A stretch of 64,000 bases of DNA from Perilla frutescens (lineage: Eukaryota > Streptophyta > Magnoliopsida > Lamiales > Lamiaceae). Both the position numbers and the translations under genes were made by a program. Under the pieces are notes generated by a model. It had not been told where the DNA came from and did not search any database. It saw only the letters and a program-made list of their open reading frames with translations. The stretch's first letter is position 1. Each line of letters starts with the position of its first letter. Positions 46,195 to 57,829 of this stretch are shown here, piece after piece. The stretch lies in assembly GCA_026008535.1 (NCBI GenBank), contig BRKX01000014.1:23706694-23770693 (forward strand). The letters are read 5' to 3'.

Positions 46195-47308
46195 TTGTAA
46201 CAGCCCGGTCCCGAGAATTAGGATGGGAATGTTATGTGTAAAAATAGAAGGAAAATGGTGGTTTAATTGGAAATCAAGGGGTGTTTCTAGAATGGAACTA
46301 AGTTAGCGCCTCAAAAAGTTAGACAGCATAACCTTGTAACTAAAAGAAAATCTACGTTTTCCAACGTATTAGGAAGTTAAATGGTTCAATCAAGTCAAAG
46401 GGATGTCTATTCATAGGCCAATCAGAATTTAAACAGAATCCAATAACTAACAAATAGAAATCAGGCTCTTTAAATAAATAAGACATCTTCATAGATCACA
46501 ACAGTTAAGACCCATCAATAGGTCATAGGCAAATAAATCATAATGTCCCATTCATATGACGAAAACAAGAAACAACTTAAGATTTGCTATAAGTCAACTG
46601 AAAGTAAGCAGAATCAACATGCTTGAAAAGTAAACCCTCTTCATAGGTGAAAGACAAATTAACAAACATGCATATCAAAAGGTAGGATTTTTCCTTGGAT
46701 TAATTATATAGTTAAGCATATGAAACATGCTAACTAGAAAGTCAACAACTGTTCATAATCAGGGTAGCAGAATCCTAACAACAAGATACCATTAGTCATC
46801 AGAGTAGCAAGAAATATAGTGAGAATAATGGCAGTAAAAACACGATTTCGTACTCAACCCACTTTCACAACCACCACCCACCTCTCCATCTCAACCTGAA
46901 AAATATTTAAAAAAAAGGGTATGAGTACTAATACACTCAGTGGGGTTTTATGAGAAAACTCTGTCAAACTTTAGAAATATCCAATATTAACTAGCAGCAT
47001 ATGAGAAACAAATCGCAAAAGTCCTTCTCATATCTGCAAAATTTTTTACTTCATGTGGGCTCATTCTGGCTCAAACATGATGTCTACTGCACCTTGAGAC
47101 ATGCCTTAAGATAATAGAGGGGTTACCTTAAATATCCCACTGAGTATGCGAGGGGGTTACCCAGCAGTGACTCCCTGGTGATCAAAAGATTACAACTTGG
47201 TAACCCGAAAGTTACAATCAATGCATATGAGTATGCGAGGGGATTACCCAACAGTGACTCTCCTTAACTCATCAATGTTTCACCTTTAGTGAGTCGAAGG
47301 TCACAACA
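46195..47308. repeat. LTR-like sequence (TGTAACAGCCCGG start)
   Basis: Begins TGTAACAGCCCGGTCCCGAG, almost the same as the start of the minus-oriented LTR at 50678, and ends CACAACA directly before the next LTR-like start at 47309. Similarity to 50678 holds for only about 50 bp. Inside, the phrase GAGTATGCGAGGGG.TTACCC occurs twice (about 47145 and 47230). Probably a decayed solo LTR of a Gypsy element. Confidence 0.4.
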
Positions 47309-48620
47309 TGTAACGCCCCAGAAATTTCAGAATATCTTAGAAATTTTCTAAATTTATTTAAAAGACTAAAGAAAATAATTGGAGCTAAAATAAAGATTTT
47401 TCGGATGTAAGTTACGTTGTTAGGTGTCTTTTATTCGAAAATCATCTATAAAAATTATTCAATCTCAATTTGAATATAGCCAATTTTAGTCTTGTTTGAA
47501 AGGTATTGACCCAAGGAACGTGCTGGTACTTTAGAAATTTTAATCTGAGGTTATTTGAGATCCCGGCGATAAAAAACGTATAAAGTAAGAGTGTGAATAG
47601 TATTTTTCTGTAATGACGTGATTTTCGAAAATTTGTGAAATCCTACTCGGTGATCTAAGGATTGTCTCGTCAAGCCTATTTTATAAGAATCAGCCCAATG
47701 AATCCGTTAGCGTTCACAGATTTCCAAGCTGAGGTCAAATGAACGCTCGGGAGTGTTATATGTCGTTCAAAAGGAATAGTAAATCTATTTTTGAAAAGAG
47801 AATTTTTTTTCATTTTTCTTCAAACGACTTCTTCGTCATCCCGAGTCAGGTTAGTTCAATAGTACTTGAGCCAACGAGTCTCCCGGTATTTTTGAATTTT
47901 GTGTTGGAGGTCATTTGGACCTCGCCATTAAATAAAGCAACTTTAATTGAATTCGAAAAATGCTTTATCAGTATTTTATACCCGGAGTGGCTTACCGGGG
48001 AAGCCAAGCTTTTTTCCTATAAATAGGATTAGATTCATTTCCATTTGTTCATTCCCCCTCGTTTCTTCTCTCTCTCGTTCGTCTTGATGAATGAGAAACC
48101 CAGACCTGCGCTGAGTAAATCGTGCATGCGAGCCCAGGTTAAGTATTGTTGGGGATGCTGCGGAAGCAGCTGCCGAATGCCGGAAGGTTGCTAGAGAGCC
48201 GACATCGTGCCGGCTCTTCGGACATCTCGTTTCTGTCCATTTCTTACCCTTTCGAGTTAGAATTTTAATATGTTGTGTATTTTAATTAGTGCTTCATTTC
48301 GTATGTTGAGTCTGTCGTTGTCCGGTGGCCGGAAATCGACCAAATTATCGGAAAACGTGAATAGAAATTAGGAACCGACCAGTTTCGGTTTTTGCTCGTT
48401 TTCATCTATTTCGGGTCGTCAAATCGAAAAAGTTTCTTCTGAAAAGTTATTCCAAAAATTATTTCCTATAAGTCTGTCAAGTTTCATGATTTCGTATCGA
48501 GTTTTGAATAATTTTAATTATATAATTAAAGTAGTTATTTTTGTGTCGGAAGCATAGATTATCGAAAAATTCTCAAAGTCTCAGTATTTAGTTCTCGTAT
48601 GTATAAGTGTGTCCCGCATT
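47309..48620 (+). repeat. LTR-like sequence, left arm of an inverted pair
   Basis: Starts TGTAACGCCCCAGAAATTTC. From about 47735 to 48590 it matches the reverse complement of 50740-51600 at high identity (roughly 85-90% by eye), including the TATA box CTATAAATAG at 48017-48026 and the stretch near 48150-48200. It carries about 340 bp (47345-47720) that the right arm lacks. Probably a Gypsy LTR; its outer end was not fixed. Confidence 0.7.
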
Positions 48621-48895
48621 ATTTTCATAGTTTTCGGGCAAGTGAAAAGTGCAATCGTGGTCAGCTGAATAAAATGACAAATTATGGAAAGAGGCTTATG
48701 TCAAATCAGTTGGTGCCATTAAATTAAGAATAGTGTTTTGGAATTTATTTCCTTCTGTGTCGGAATTATTTGAGGTCTCTAGAGTCGCACAATCTATTTT
48801 AAAAAAGAATAAATTAAATAATAACTTCATTTATCATAGATTAAATCCCGAAAATATAGTAGTTATTTTGAGTCGAAGATCGACCCTTGTAGGAC

Positions 48896-50065
48896 CATTA
48901 CAAGAAAAACTGCATATTCCTGCGGACCGAAACCTCTAGAATTGGCCCAAATCCCGCTGGAATAGGGTAATTCCAACGGGCATTCCAGCGGATCTGGTCT
49001 ACAGGAAAATGGGCCGATGGAATACTAAAAAAAATCCAGCAGGATTCCTGCGGAAAAATGATTCCCACAGGCATTCCAGCGGGTTTAGACCCACAAGAAT
49101 CATAAAAAAATGTCGAAAGAAAAAAATATTTTTTTACGAGCCTCTTTGCACCCCACGGGGCAAGGTGCAGCCCCCAACCTACCCCTTAGGCGCGGATATA
49201 ATGGCACAAACTGTGCTCCTGGCGGGTTTTGAACCCGCGCCCTCTTGCTCGCGTAGGGAGCACCTTCACCACTGCACCAAACATGAGTAATGTTCATATC
49301 TCCATATATTTTATATATATTATATATTTGTTACATTTTACATTATGTGATACACATAATTTTAAGAACTATAGTTGTGACATTTCCTTCTTATATAATT
49401 AATCATTAAAAAATGTAACAATAATTTAAAAAAAATTGAGATTATGTCAAATTTATGTTGAAATTTATTAAAAAGGAATAAAAAAAACTATGTATAGTTT
49501 TTTATTAATTTTTTATTTATAATTAAAAATTTAAAAAACTATACACATATATGCATTACATTTTTCTTTTTTCCTAAATTTCTATTAAATTATTTTTTTC
49601 TTCATTTATTGCATTATTCTTTTCATTATCTTTAGAGATTACGGTCTTGTATCATTTAAAGTCTACACAAATCTTTTGTGAATTACATTATATTTGAATT
49701 GGATTGGGGGGAAATCATCAATTAATTGAATATGAATTATCTTGCAAAAAATAATAAATATAATTGCCACATTTATGCACTATTTTAAAAAAATAGAAAA
49801 TAAAAAAAATATTTCGGTGGAATTTTGGTGCTAAAATAATTAAAATAATAGTGGAATTATAATTTAGAGAAATAAAAAACAATTAAAAAAATTAAAAAAT
49901 GATTTCTGCGGGTGTTTCTCGGTGGAATACCTGTTGGAATTTTTTAAGAAATATTAAAAAATTAATAATTCACCCGGGAAATGAACCCACTGGAATACCC
50001 GCAGGAATTTTAAAAAATTCATTCGGAAAATTGGCCTGCTGGAATATGCGGTTTTTCTTGTAGTG
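48896..50065. mobile_element. Non-autonomous CACTA element, 1.17 kb
   Basis: Left end CATTACAAGAAAAACTGCAT, right end (minus) CACTACAAGAAAAACCGCAT: CACTA termini with one base changed in the left CACTA. Flanks GAC and AAC are a near-match 3-bp TSD. Subterminal motifs TTCCAGCGGG / TTCCTGCGG recur about ten times near the left end and about five times near the right. No transposase; the interior is AT-rich and carries a SINE. Confidence 0.82.
49115..49287 (-). mobile_element. tRNA-derived SINE inside the CACTA element
   Basis: Read minus, an A box TGGTGCAGTGGT (49279-49268) and a B box GGTTCAAAACC (49235-49225) stand 44 bases apart, exactly as in a tRNA gene, preceded by about 8 bases and followed by a GGAGCACAGTTTGTGCC body and a T-rich tail (AAAAAAATATTTTTTT at about 49135-49120). 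The cloverleaf is incomplete, so it is a SINE or tRNA-related repeat with an internal Pol III promoter rather than a working tRNA. Confidence 0.6.
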
Positions 50066-50677
50066 AACCTGCAGAGCCTGCTAGGAATAATGAAGCTATT
50101 TTCGAAGATATCATGTTGTCACGTGATCGTCATCGAGGTGGGTGATTCTAAACCTAATCTATAGTTTGAGCCAGTGAGCTCTAGAAGCATGATAGGGCAA
50201 AGTGAAATATCCAATAAAATGTTGTATGGTCTGCTTGATTAGTCTCTGTACAAAGGAAGGAATTTATTATGTGACATGATTATGTTAATTGTTGTTTGAG
50301 CTCTTAAGTTGATATTGGATGATATGATTTGATATGATGTGATATCATATAACTGATTGATATGAGGTATAGATGATCATGATCATAAGTTAATTTTGGT
50401 ATTGATATTATTGACGAGGAAAGTTATTTAGATAAATGATGCCTTGTAGGTTGATTATAGTATCCCTCATAGGCATTAAGGCTATAGTATTGATTGAAGA
50501 ATATGACCTAAATGTTTCATTCTAGGTTACGATTTATGCTAGTAGGATTAAACATTGATGATTGAATGCTGAGAATTCAATGTTGAGGTTTTGATGTTGA
50601 GAATTGAATGATGAGATTCAATTATTGTTAAGCAGGATTTTGAGCTCAAGGAACAGTTTCATTACATTGTCATGTTG
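50066..50677. other. Stretch between CACTA and the right LTR arm
   Basis: Appears to continue the sequence interrupted by the CACTA element (48620-48895). GATATGATTTGATATGATGTGATATCATAT (about 50317-50347) and TTGATGTTGAGAATTGAATG phrases are locally repetitive. No gene. Confidence 0.35.
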
Positions 50678-51667
50678 TGTAACAGTCCGGTCTCGAGAAT
50701 TAGGACGAAGATGTTATGTAGAACTAAATACTGAGACTTTGAGAATTTTTCGATAACCTATGCTTCCTGCACAAAAATAACTGCTTTAATTAAATAATTG
50801 AAATTATTCAAAACTCGATATGAGATTATGAAACTTAACAGGCTTATAGGAAATAATTTTTGGAACAACTTTTCATAATAAACTTTTTCGATTTGACTAC
50901 CCAAAATAGGCGAAAATGGACAAAAACTGAAACTGATCGATGTCTAATTACTATTCACGTTTTCCGATAATTTGGCCAGTTTTCGGCCACCGAACGACGG
51001 CGGACTCAACATACGAAATGAAGCACTAATTAAAATACACAACATATTAAAATTTTAGCTCGAAAGGGTAGGAAATGGACCGAAACGAGACATCCGAAGA
51101 GGCGGCATGACGGCAGCACGTCGGCGGTGACAGCTCTCCGGCAGCCTTCCGGCGTTCGGCAGCTGCTTCCGCAACACCCCCCAAAATACTTAACCTAGGC
51201 CCGCATGTGCCATTTACTCGGCATAGGCCCGGGTTTTTCGTTCACCAACACGAACGAGAGAGAAAGAGAGATAAGAGAGAGAAATGAGCAATTTGAAATG
51301 AATGAGGAGGCCCCTATTTATAGGAAAAAACTTGGCTTCCCCGGTAAGCCACTCCAGGTATAAAATACTGATAAAGCGATTTCAGACTCTCGATTAAAAG
51401 CTGCTTTATTCAATGGCTAGATCTAAATGACCTCCAACACAAAATCTGAAAATACTGGGAGACTCGTTGGCTTGAGTATTATTGAACCAACCCAACTCGG
51501 GATGATGAAGAAGTCGTCTGAAGAAAAATAAAGAAAGATTCTCTTTTTAAAAATAGATTTATTATTCCTTTCGGACGACAAATAACACTCCCGAGCGTTC
51601 GTTTGAACTCGGATTGGAAATAATTTAGGAAATTCCTGAGATATTATGAAATTTCTGGAGTGTTACA
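50678..51667 (-). repeat. LTR-like sequence, right arm of the inverted pair
   Basis: A 990-bp unit that on minus starts TGTAACACTCCAGAAATTTC and ends GGACTGTTACA, i.e. TG...CA. TATA box CTATAAATAG on minus (about 51322-51313). No 5-bp TSD found. See the left arm at 47309. Confidence 0.72.
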
Positions 51668-51873
51668 TATATACCATTTAATTAAGGTACCCATAAACAC
51701 CTAATTAGAATAGTGTTTGGTGTCTGCTTATTAATTCCATATCAATTACGCAGTGCATGGACTATTTTCTTATTAAGACCATTTAATTAAGTCCACAAAT
51801 ATCTAAATAGCAAATATAATTGCATAAAAATATGTTACCCATATTTAGATTATTTAGGAAATCACAAATTTCC
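51668..51873 (-). repeat. Copia 3' LTR fragment
   Basis: Read minus, AAGTGGGAGAT (PPT, 51884-51874) is followed by TGTTAGGAAATTTGTGATTTCC, the start of a Copia LTR, which is cut after about 206 bp where the LTR-like unit at 51667 begins. Confidence 0.65.
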
Positions 51874-51995
51874 TAACAATCTCCCACTTGGGTTACATAT
51901 TATACTGAAAGCAATTATATCAAATAGTTCTATAGTTGCGCAACATGTTATTTATTTTCAGACTACGCCATTAACAATCTAGTCCATCTCATATA

Positions 51996-52733
51996 CAGTC
52001 AAACCTCTATACAGTAATATTATTGGGACGAGAGAAAAATATTACTATAAGGAAGTTATTCTTATGTAGAGTTTACGTATAAAAATTATTATTTTTAAAA
52101 AAATTAATATATATTATACAACACTTGGAATGCCCTTCATATTTTAAAAACATTAATTTAAAAGATATATAAAATTCATTTATGTGTTTTAACCAAAGAA
52201 GACATCATTTTAGGAATCAGACCAGAAGTGCATAACCAAAGAAGACATCATTTTAGGAATCAGACCAGAAGTGCAAGGTGATAATCTGAGATGATAGTCT
52301 AGACATAAAAAAAAGTATCATATCAAGAAGCTTCAAACATGTTGGACACGCTTAAAATGCTTTGGATTCAATAATAAGATGATTGTCTTGACAAGTTACT
52401 TCGAACGCGCAAGTTAAAAGATGTGGTATTAACCCAAAAAATTAAATCATTGTCACATGCAACTTTATATTTCATACAATCTTAAGTTTAATGTAACACA
52501 TGTAGTTAAATAATTCAAGATATTTTATATAGATATTTAAATATATTTAAAATTTAATGTCATTTTATTACTATATGGAGATAAATTTCTTAAGAATGGT
52601 CCTAAAAAACATCGGAATATTACAATGTAGAGGTTATTCTTATTTATAACCAGTCCCAAGTTGGGACCATAAATTTTTATTACTATAAAGAGATTATTCT
52701 TATATAGAGTATTCTTATATAGAGGTTTTACTG
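51996..52733. mobile_element. 738-bp TIR element flanked by TA
   Basis: Left CAGTCAAACCTCTATACAGT, right (minus) CAGTAAAACCTCTATATAAG; the dinucleotide TA precedes and follows it. Elements with this CAGT.AAACCTCTATA terminus are widespread in plants. No coding frame. A 43-bp tandem duplication lies inside it. It is inserted in the Copia remnant. Confidence 0.7.
52191..52276. repeat. 43-bp tandem duplication
   Basis: Two near-identical copies of a unit starting AACCAAAGAAGACATCATTT, at 52191 and 52234. Confidence 0.9.
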
Positions 52734-53089
52734 TACTAGCAATGGAACTACTGCGGCATTCGCCACATTATAACTTGTGATTAAACCCCGATAATCACCA
52801 TACTAATATACTCAATGATATAGATCAAATATGGTGAGTAGCATGGAAATTACATGCAATGATCTTATCATGTCTATTTCCAACTAGTCCAACTTTAGTC
52901 CTTAATGAGATCAATTCATAAATGCAATGCAAATCATCACATATGGAAAACATAAGTGAATTGAGAATGAAATCAAAACCATCAACTTCATTCTGCGAAA
53001 ATCTGAATAATCCAAAACTGAAGTATCACACAGAACATGAACTCTCACTGAACTAAGGTAACATCAGAAATAACACCAATATACGTATT

Positions 53090-53245
53090 ATACTCATAAA
53101 AGACCTTATGTGTTAATGTCTTAGTTATTGGACCTGCTAGCATATTTTCTGTTTCTAAGTGTACTATAAAAAAAATATTCATTCTAAACTCTCTCTTTAA
53201 CAACAGAAATTTAATGTCGATAAACTTCGATTCTATAGCACTTAT
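53090..53245 (-). pseudogene. Copia RNase H C-terminal relic
   Basis: Minus codons spell NNISAIE, KFIDIKFLLLK and TENMLAGPITK, the end of Copia RNase H (H.DIK and ADPLTK motifs, both altered). It belongs to the same truncated element as the PPT/LTR at 51668-51884, from which the TIR element and decayed sequence separate it. No upstream pol was found. Confidence 0.6.
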
Positions 53246-54690
53246 GTTGTTCTTGGAGTGAAGTATAAATAATTTGACGTCTCAAAACAAATAATGAACT
53301 CCATAGTCATGATGGAAGAAGTTACAAGTGTCTGTTTTGTTAGTGTTATAGCTTGCACTAAACAGAGATATATCACTAAGGGAGCAGATTGTTAGTGCCA
53401 TAGTGTCATGATGTGTACTAAGTATTTTTTTTATCAAGTGCTTTACTTTGCACTTGCTATAGTGTTTGATTGTCATTGATCTTTATGGCATATAATCATC
53501 ACTAAGTATTTGATTTTTCCAAGTACAATTGTTGTTCTGGACAATGTTCATAAAGATGTACATGAATGTAATATTGATCTCAATGAAGACAGCTCAAGCA
53601 GGAAGGTTGGGTTGAGCAAAAGATGAAGACGATTGTACATCGAGACACAACTGAGATTGTCCAGCACACTAAGTACTGCCAACTAGCTTAATTGATAGTC
53701 AAAAGTCAGTTTGTGAACATGCAAGATATTCCTATGTGCTACTTGTTGTAAAGGTTTAGAGATCTACAATGTTCATTGCAATATTCGTGAACATTTACAT
53801 GAACAATCTTTGTCTATATTGTTTTTCCAAGATCATTGAAGCTGTTCGAAGTTGCCAACCAAGAAGAGATTCAAGATTGTTCTAAAAGATACCTTATTCA
53901 TCTCGGAGAGCATGTGATTGAAGATAAGACAGCAGTCTAAAAATGAAACAATTCTAACAAGGCATGTCCTCGGTTATTAAAGCTAAATAAGAAAATTTTC
54001 TTATCTGATTTCTGATAGGATTATGACTCATGATTTCCTTGTCAAGGTTATATTATTGTCTTATAAATAATTTAGGATCAGAACTTGTTAAAACACGACC
54101 GAATGCACTGAAAAAATTCAATATGCACAAGAGCCCTGAATTGTTTTAGAGTTTCACAGGTTTCAGCTGTCATTATTAGGCTAGAGATTATTGTTCTAGT
54201 TAGAGTGTTTTGAAATACTTTTCATACACTATCTAAATGTGACTCGAGAGAGAATACATGTGGGAACTAGATAAGTAGAAATCTAGGTTGTGACGATATC
54301 TCATAGTTCAATCCATTAAAAAATGGTTTTCGGGTAGAACGGGTTTTGAGTGACAGGAGGTTAGTTGCATGTAAGATCCCTAGTAATTGATACATCAAGG
54401 TAGTTGATTATTTCTCACAGACTTGACCAGTCCCCCTAATGTAGATCAGTTGATCAAACAGGATTATCAATCTTTTAAGTGTTTTAATTTATGTTGTTCA
54501 ATTCAAGTTCATTACAACGTTCATGCACATTATAGTGAACCTTATCTAACAACGTTCGAGAACATCTTTGAGAATATTTGCAGAACAGATACCTCACACC
54601 GTGTGTAGTTTTAATTGACACCAAAGCAAGTTGTTTTGTGTTCAAAATGAAAAGATTACCGAAATTACATCTTTGTGTAAAGTATTTGGT
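53246..54690 (+). repeat. Decayed LTR-like region (second Copia, plus orientation)
   Basis: At 53383-53392 GGGAGCAGAT resembles a PPT and is followed by TGTTAGTGCCATAGTG, an LTR-like start. Near 54615 ATTGACACCAAAGC resembles a decayed iMet PBS, and the gag relic follows it. So 53392-54605 is probably an old 5' LTR. No gene. Confidence 0.4.
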
Positions 54691-54694
54691 TTTA

Positions 54695-55068
54695 AAGCCA
54701 TGAGTTCCATCAAGGAAAGAGGTTCCACGGCCAGGCCACATCTTCTAGAAGGCAACAACTATCAGTATTGGAAGGCAAGATGTGTGTCTGTCTCAGATCC
54801 ATCGATGATCAAGTATGGAAGAGTGTTATCGAAGGATGGATACAACCTACCATTGTTAAGGATGACAAGTATACTCTCATTCCAGAGAAAGACTGAACTA
54901 AACCCCAAAAGAGACGGTTCAATCCAAACTCTAAAGCTCTCAACACTATATTTTCCGCTGTGGTTATGGAGTCATTCAACCTGATCTCAACATGTGAGAC
55001 TACCAATGCTGTGTGGGATATACTGGAGATAACCTTTGAAGGAATCGACACCGTTAGACTTTCAAGGC
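54695..55068 (+). pseudogene. Copia gag N-terminal relic
   Basis: Reads MSSIKERGSTARPHLLEGNNYQYWKAR, the start of a Copia gag (DUF4219-like), then loses frame at about 54785. In other frames phrases such as TLIPE, NSKALNTIFS, CETTNAVWDILE and FEGIDTVRLS follow to 55068. Heavily frameshifted; no pol follows because a MULE remnant begins there. Confidence 0.65.
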
Positions 55069-55149
55069 TTCATAATATTACATTTATATTTAGCATTATA
55101 GTTGTGTTTTATTATGATTAATATCTTGCTCAGTTATGATAAAAAATAT

Positions 55150-55400
55150 TTTAAGGACAGAGATATGTACTTTTCTTATATTGATACGTATTTAATGATT
55201 TTTGCACCTTTTATTGGAAAAGGAAAATTATGTGAAGTTGAGGTGCTTTCTACTTGATATTGTGAAGACTAAAGGTAGTGGAAGACATCTAAAATCAAAA
55301 TGAGAGATGGTTGCTAAATGCAAGAAGAATCCTTTAAGAAAGTGCAACTAGAAATGCAGTCACGATTCCATGAACAGTGAGTTAATTTACTTGAGTTTGA
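55150..55400 (+). pseudogene. FAR1-type MULE transposase relic, plus-strand copy
   Basis: Contains YLMIFAPFIGKG (from the MULE domain), then after an internal deletion the C-terminal phrase VKTKGSGRHLKSK and the knuckle remnant CN.KCSHDS. It matches the minus-strand copy at 61578-62744 closely, including the deletion junction region. The right terminus of this copy is at about 57335; the interior between is AT-rich with AATGCTAA repeats. Confidence 0.6.
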
Positions 55401-55885
55401 AAGAAGATAGTAAATTAATGGATATAAGATTGCATGATATGATTTTTGCTAGATTGAAAGATTGGTAGGAATTATGAAGAGAAATCAGTTTTTTGCATTA
55501 TTTAAAAATTTAACTGATAATTTGAGACTGATGGATGATAATTACAATCTAATCTTCTCTTATAACTTACTAGAGAGAGAGAGAGGTTCTAATTTTATTT
55601 GTGACTATTCTTATAAATTATGGAATTAAAATTAGTTTAATAATTAATTGTCTGCATGAATTCTTTTGAATGAAAACATCCGTAGAATCCACTTCTCTCA
55701 TCTGAATTTCTTAGTTCATTTCGTTTGTTGGATTTATTTTATTTTTCTCTTTTAATTATTAGTTTTAAAAACTTAAATTAATTTACGAGTTTCTAGATAA
55801 AGTGAAATAGGATAATTAGGTACTTAGTTGTAATTCACATTCAATCTATGTAGATACGACTTTGCTCACCATTATTTGCTATAAA

Positions 55886-56090
55886 TTACTTCGTACACTT
55901 GTGGTTGGTTTTTAGTGAAATAAAACACCAGACAAGTTGAAGAATAGTTTTAGCTAGAGTTGCACGCATCTTCCCTTCCATGTTTCGCACTATTGTCCCC
56001 ATTATAAATAAATCGAGCCAAAAGTTAACTGCCGCATCAACATTGACTCTAAACACTCCCTTCTCAGGCAAACTCTATACCCGTTCTCCC
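55886..56090 (-). pseudogene. Plant RNase H-like (RVT_3) relic
   Basis: Minus frame LPEKGVFRVNVDAAVN...GTIVRNMEGKMRATLAKTI resembles the plant RNase H-type domain found in LINE-derived proteins (G.FK.NVDAA, then a VIRN.GG phrase). In-frame TAG just upstream. Only about 60 residues, embedded in the plus-strand MULE copy. Confidence 0.5.
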
Positions 56091-56345
56091 CATTTTAGTA
56101 TGCTCTAATTTGAGAAGAGGAACTAATTTGGAAAGAAGTAGATTTTAGACTAATCATAATATAGTTTTTTGTTCTCCTAATAGTGACATACATACCACAG
56201 TAAAAAAATGTTAACATGAGTGAACGATGATGATAATTCAACAAATTTCTGGCAATGTTGTTCATGGTTGATTTATAATATTCATAGCAACTTTTTTTAT
56301 GTTAATGCTAATAGAAGTTATGATAATACTAAAATGAGCAATGAC

Positions 56346-56794
56346 TAAGGGTGTAAGTGAGTTGAGCCTACTCCTGAGCTACTCGGGATCGACTCGGTAA
56401 AAGATTGAAATTGACTCGACAAGTCGAGCTCGAGTTCGAGCTACTCTAATAGTGAGCTCGATAGGCTCGCGAGCCTTATCGAGCGTAATCAAGCTTTATT
56501 GCAATTACAAATTTATCCTTAATAATTTAATTATTTACATATATATAATTAATAATTAAATTATATTTATTTAAAATTAAATAAATATAATTTTTTATTT
56601 TTTATTTATACATAATCGAGTTGAGTTGAGTCGAGCTCGAGCTCGAGCTTGTCAAATTTGCTATTGAGTCAAGCTCGAGCTCGAAAAATTAAAGCTCGAC
56701 CGAGTTCGAGTCGAGTCGAGCTTCGAGTTTTTCTTATCGAGCTTGAGCTCGATAAGGCTATTACTCAACTCGACTCGGCTCGATTACACCCCTA
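56346..56794. mobile_element. hAT MITE with perfect 8-bp TSD
   Basis: TIRs TAAGGGTGTAA / TAGGGGTGTAA and a perfect TSD GCAATGAC (56338-56345 and 56795-56802). The interior is packed with GAGCTCGAG and GAGTCGAG phrases, the subterminal style of hAT MITEs. Confidence 0.88.
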
Positions 56795-57169
56795 GCAATG
56801 ACAATGCTAAAACTTGTGAACGTTAATACTAATACACCAAAATGTACAGCTAAATCATACAGTGTCAACAGTGTAAGATTTACATGTTCCTACAAGTTTT
56901 CTGATGCTAACAACACAAAATCAAACTGCTAAATCATTATGAAACAATGCTAACATGAGTGAATGATGTTGCAAATTTAACAAAATTCTAACATCGTTGT
57001 TGATTATTGATTTATAATGTTCATGGTAAGTTTTCATGATAATGCTAACAAGAGTTATGATAATGCTAAAATAAGCTATGACAATGTTAAACTAAGCCAT
57101 GGTGAAAACTTGTGAACGATAATGCTAATACTACAAAAGTCTGACTGTTTGAATTTTTTCAAAATTTTC

Positions 57170-57510
57170 CGATTTTGCCCTTACTAAGATTCGTGGACAG
57201 TAGACTTTCATGTTATTACGAAAATGCCATTGCATGGCGATTTTAATCTAGGTCGTAGATCTTGATTGAATTAGATGGTGATGGTTGGTTCTTAGTTTTC
57301 ACATAGGACCCAGTTCTCACTAGAACCACACTATATATATATAGTGGTTCCAGAAGGAACCATATCCTGTGTGAGAAACGAAAACCAAATCCCTATCATC
57401 TAATAATATCTACGTCAATGGCCCAGATTTAAAAATTGAGGCGGTGGCAAAATTGTAATAAAGTTAAAATTCGGTGCCCCTGAATCCTTAGTAAGGGTAA
57501 AATCAGAAAT
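57170..57510. repeat. Inverted MULE termini meeting at a (TA)n core
   Basis: 57170-57335 and 57346-57510 are inverted copies of one terminus: the left arm, read minus, begins AGTGTGGTTCTAGTGAGAAC and the right arm begins AGTGGTTCCAGAAGGAACC. Both later reach CTTAGTAAGGG.AAAATC. The centre is CTATATATATATAG. Arms are about 165-190 bp and roughly 70% alike by eye. Confidence 0.75.
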
Positions 57511-57826
57511 TTTAAATACTCATAATTTACGTGTATATTTTTCAATTTAGGGTTTTATCATTATCATTTTCTATTTTATCATTGTCATGGCTTTTTTTTA
57601 GCATTGTTATGACTTATTTTAGTATGACTCTTTTTTAGCATTAGCATAAAAAAATATCATCAGCATTGTAAAAAAATCATGAACAAATATTGTTACATGT
57701 TGTTGAATTATCAATATACTGCAACCACTATTAGCATTGCAATCTCTTATTTTTAGCATTAACATAACCCTTTATTAGCATTGTGATTAAAAACTTGTCA
57801 TGATTATTACCATTGTTACAAAAAAT
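57511..57826. repeat. TTAGCATTG repeat block of the minus-strand MULE copy
   Basis: The phrase TTAGCATT(G) recurs about ten times, as it also does at 61265-61560, 62000-62110 and 62790-62910. Elsewhere on the plus-strand copy it appears as AATGCTAA. Confidence 0.7.
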
Positions 57827-57829
57827 GAA

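Noticed and set aside
49220..49287. Functional tRNA gene
   Set aside because: Box A and B spacing is right but acceptor and anticodon stems do not pair well, and the B box is altered; better explained as a SINE.
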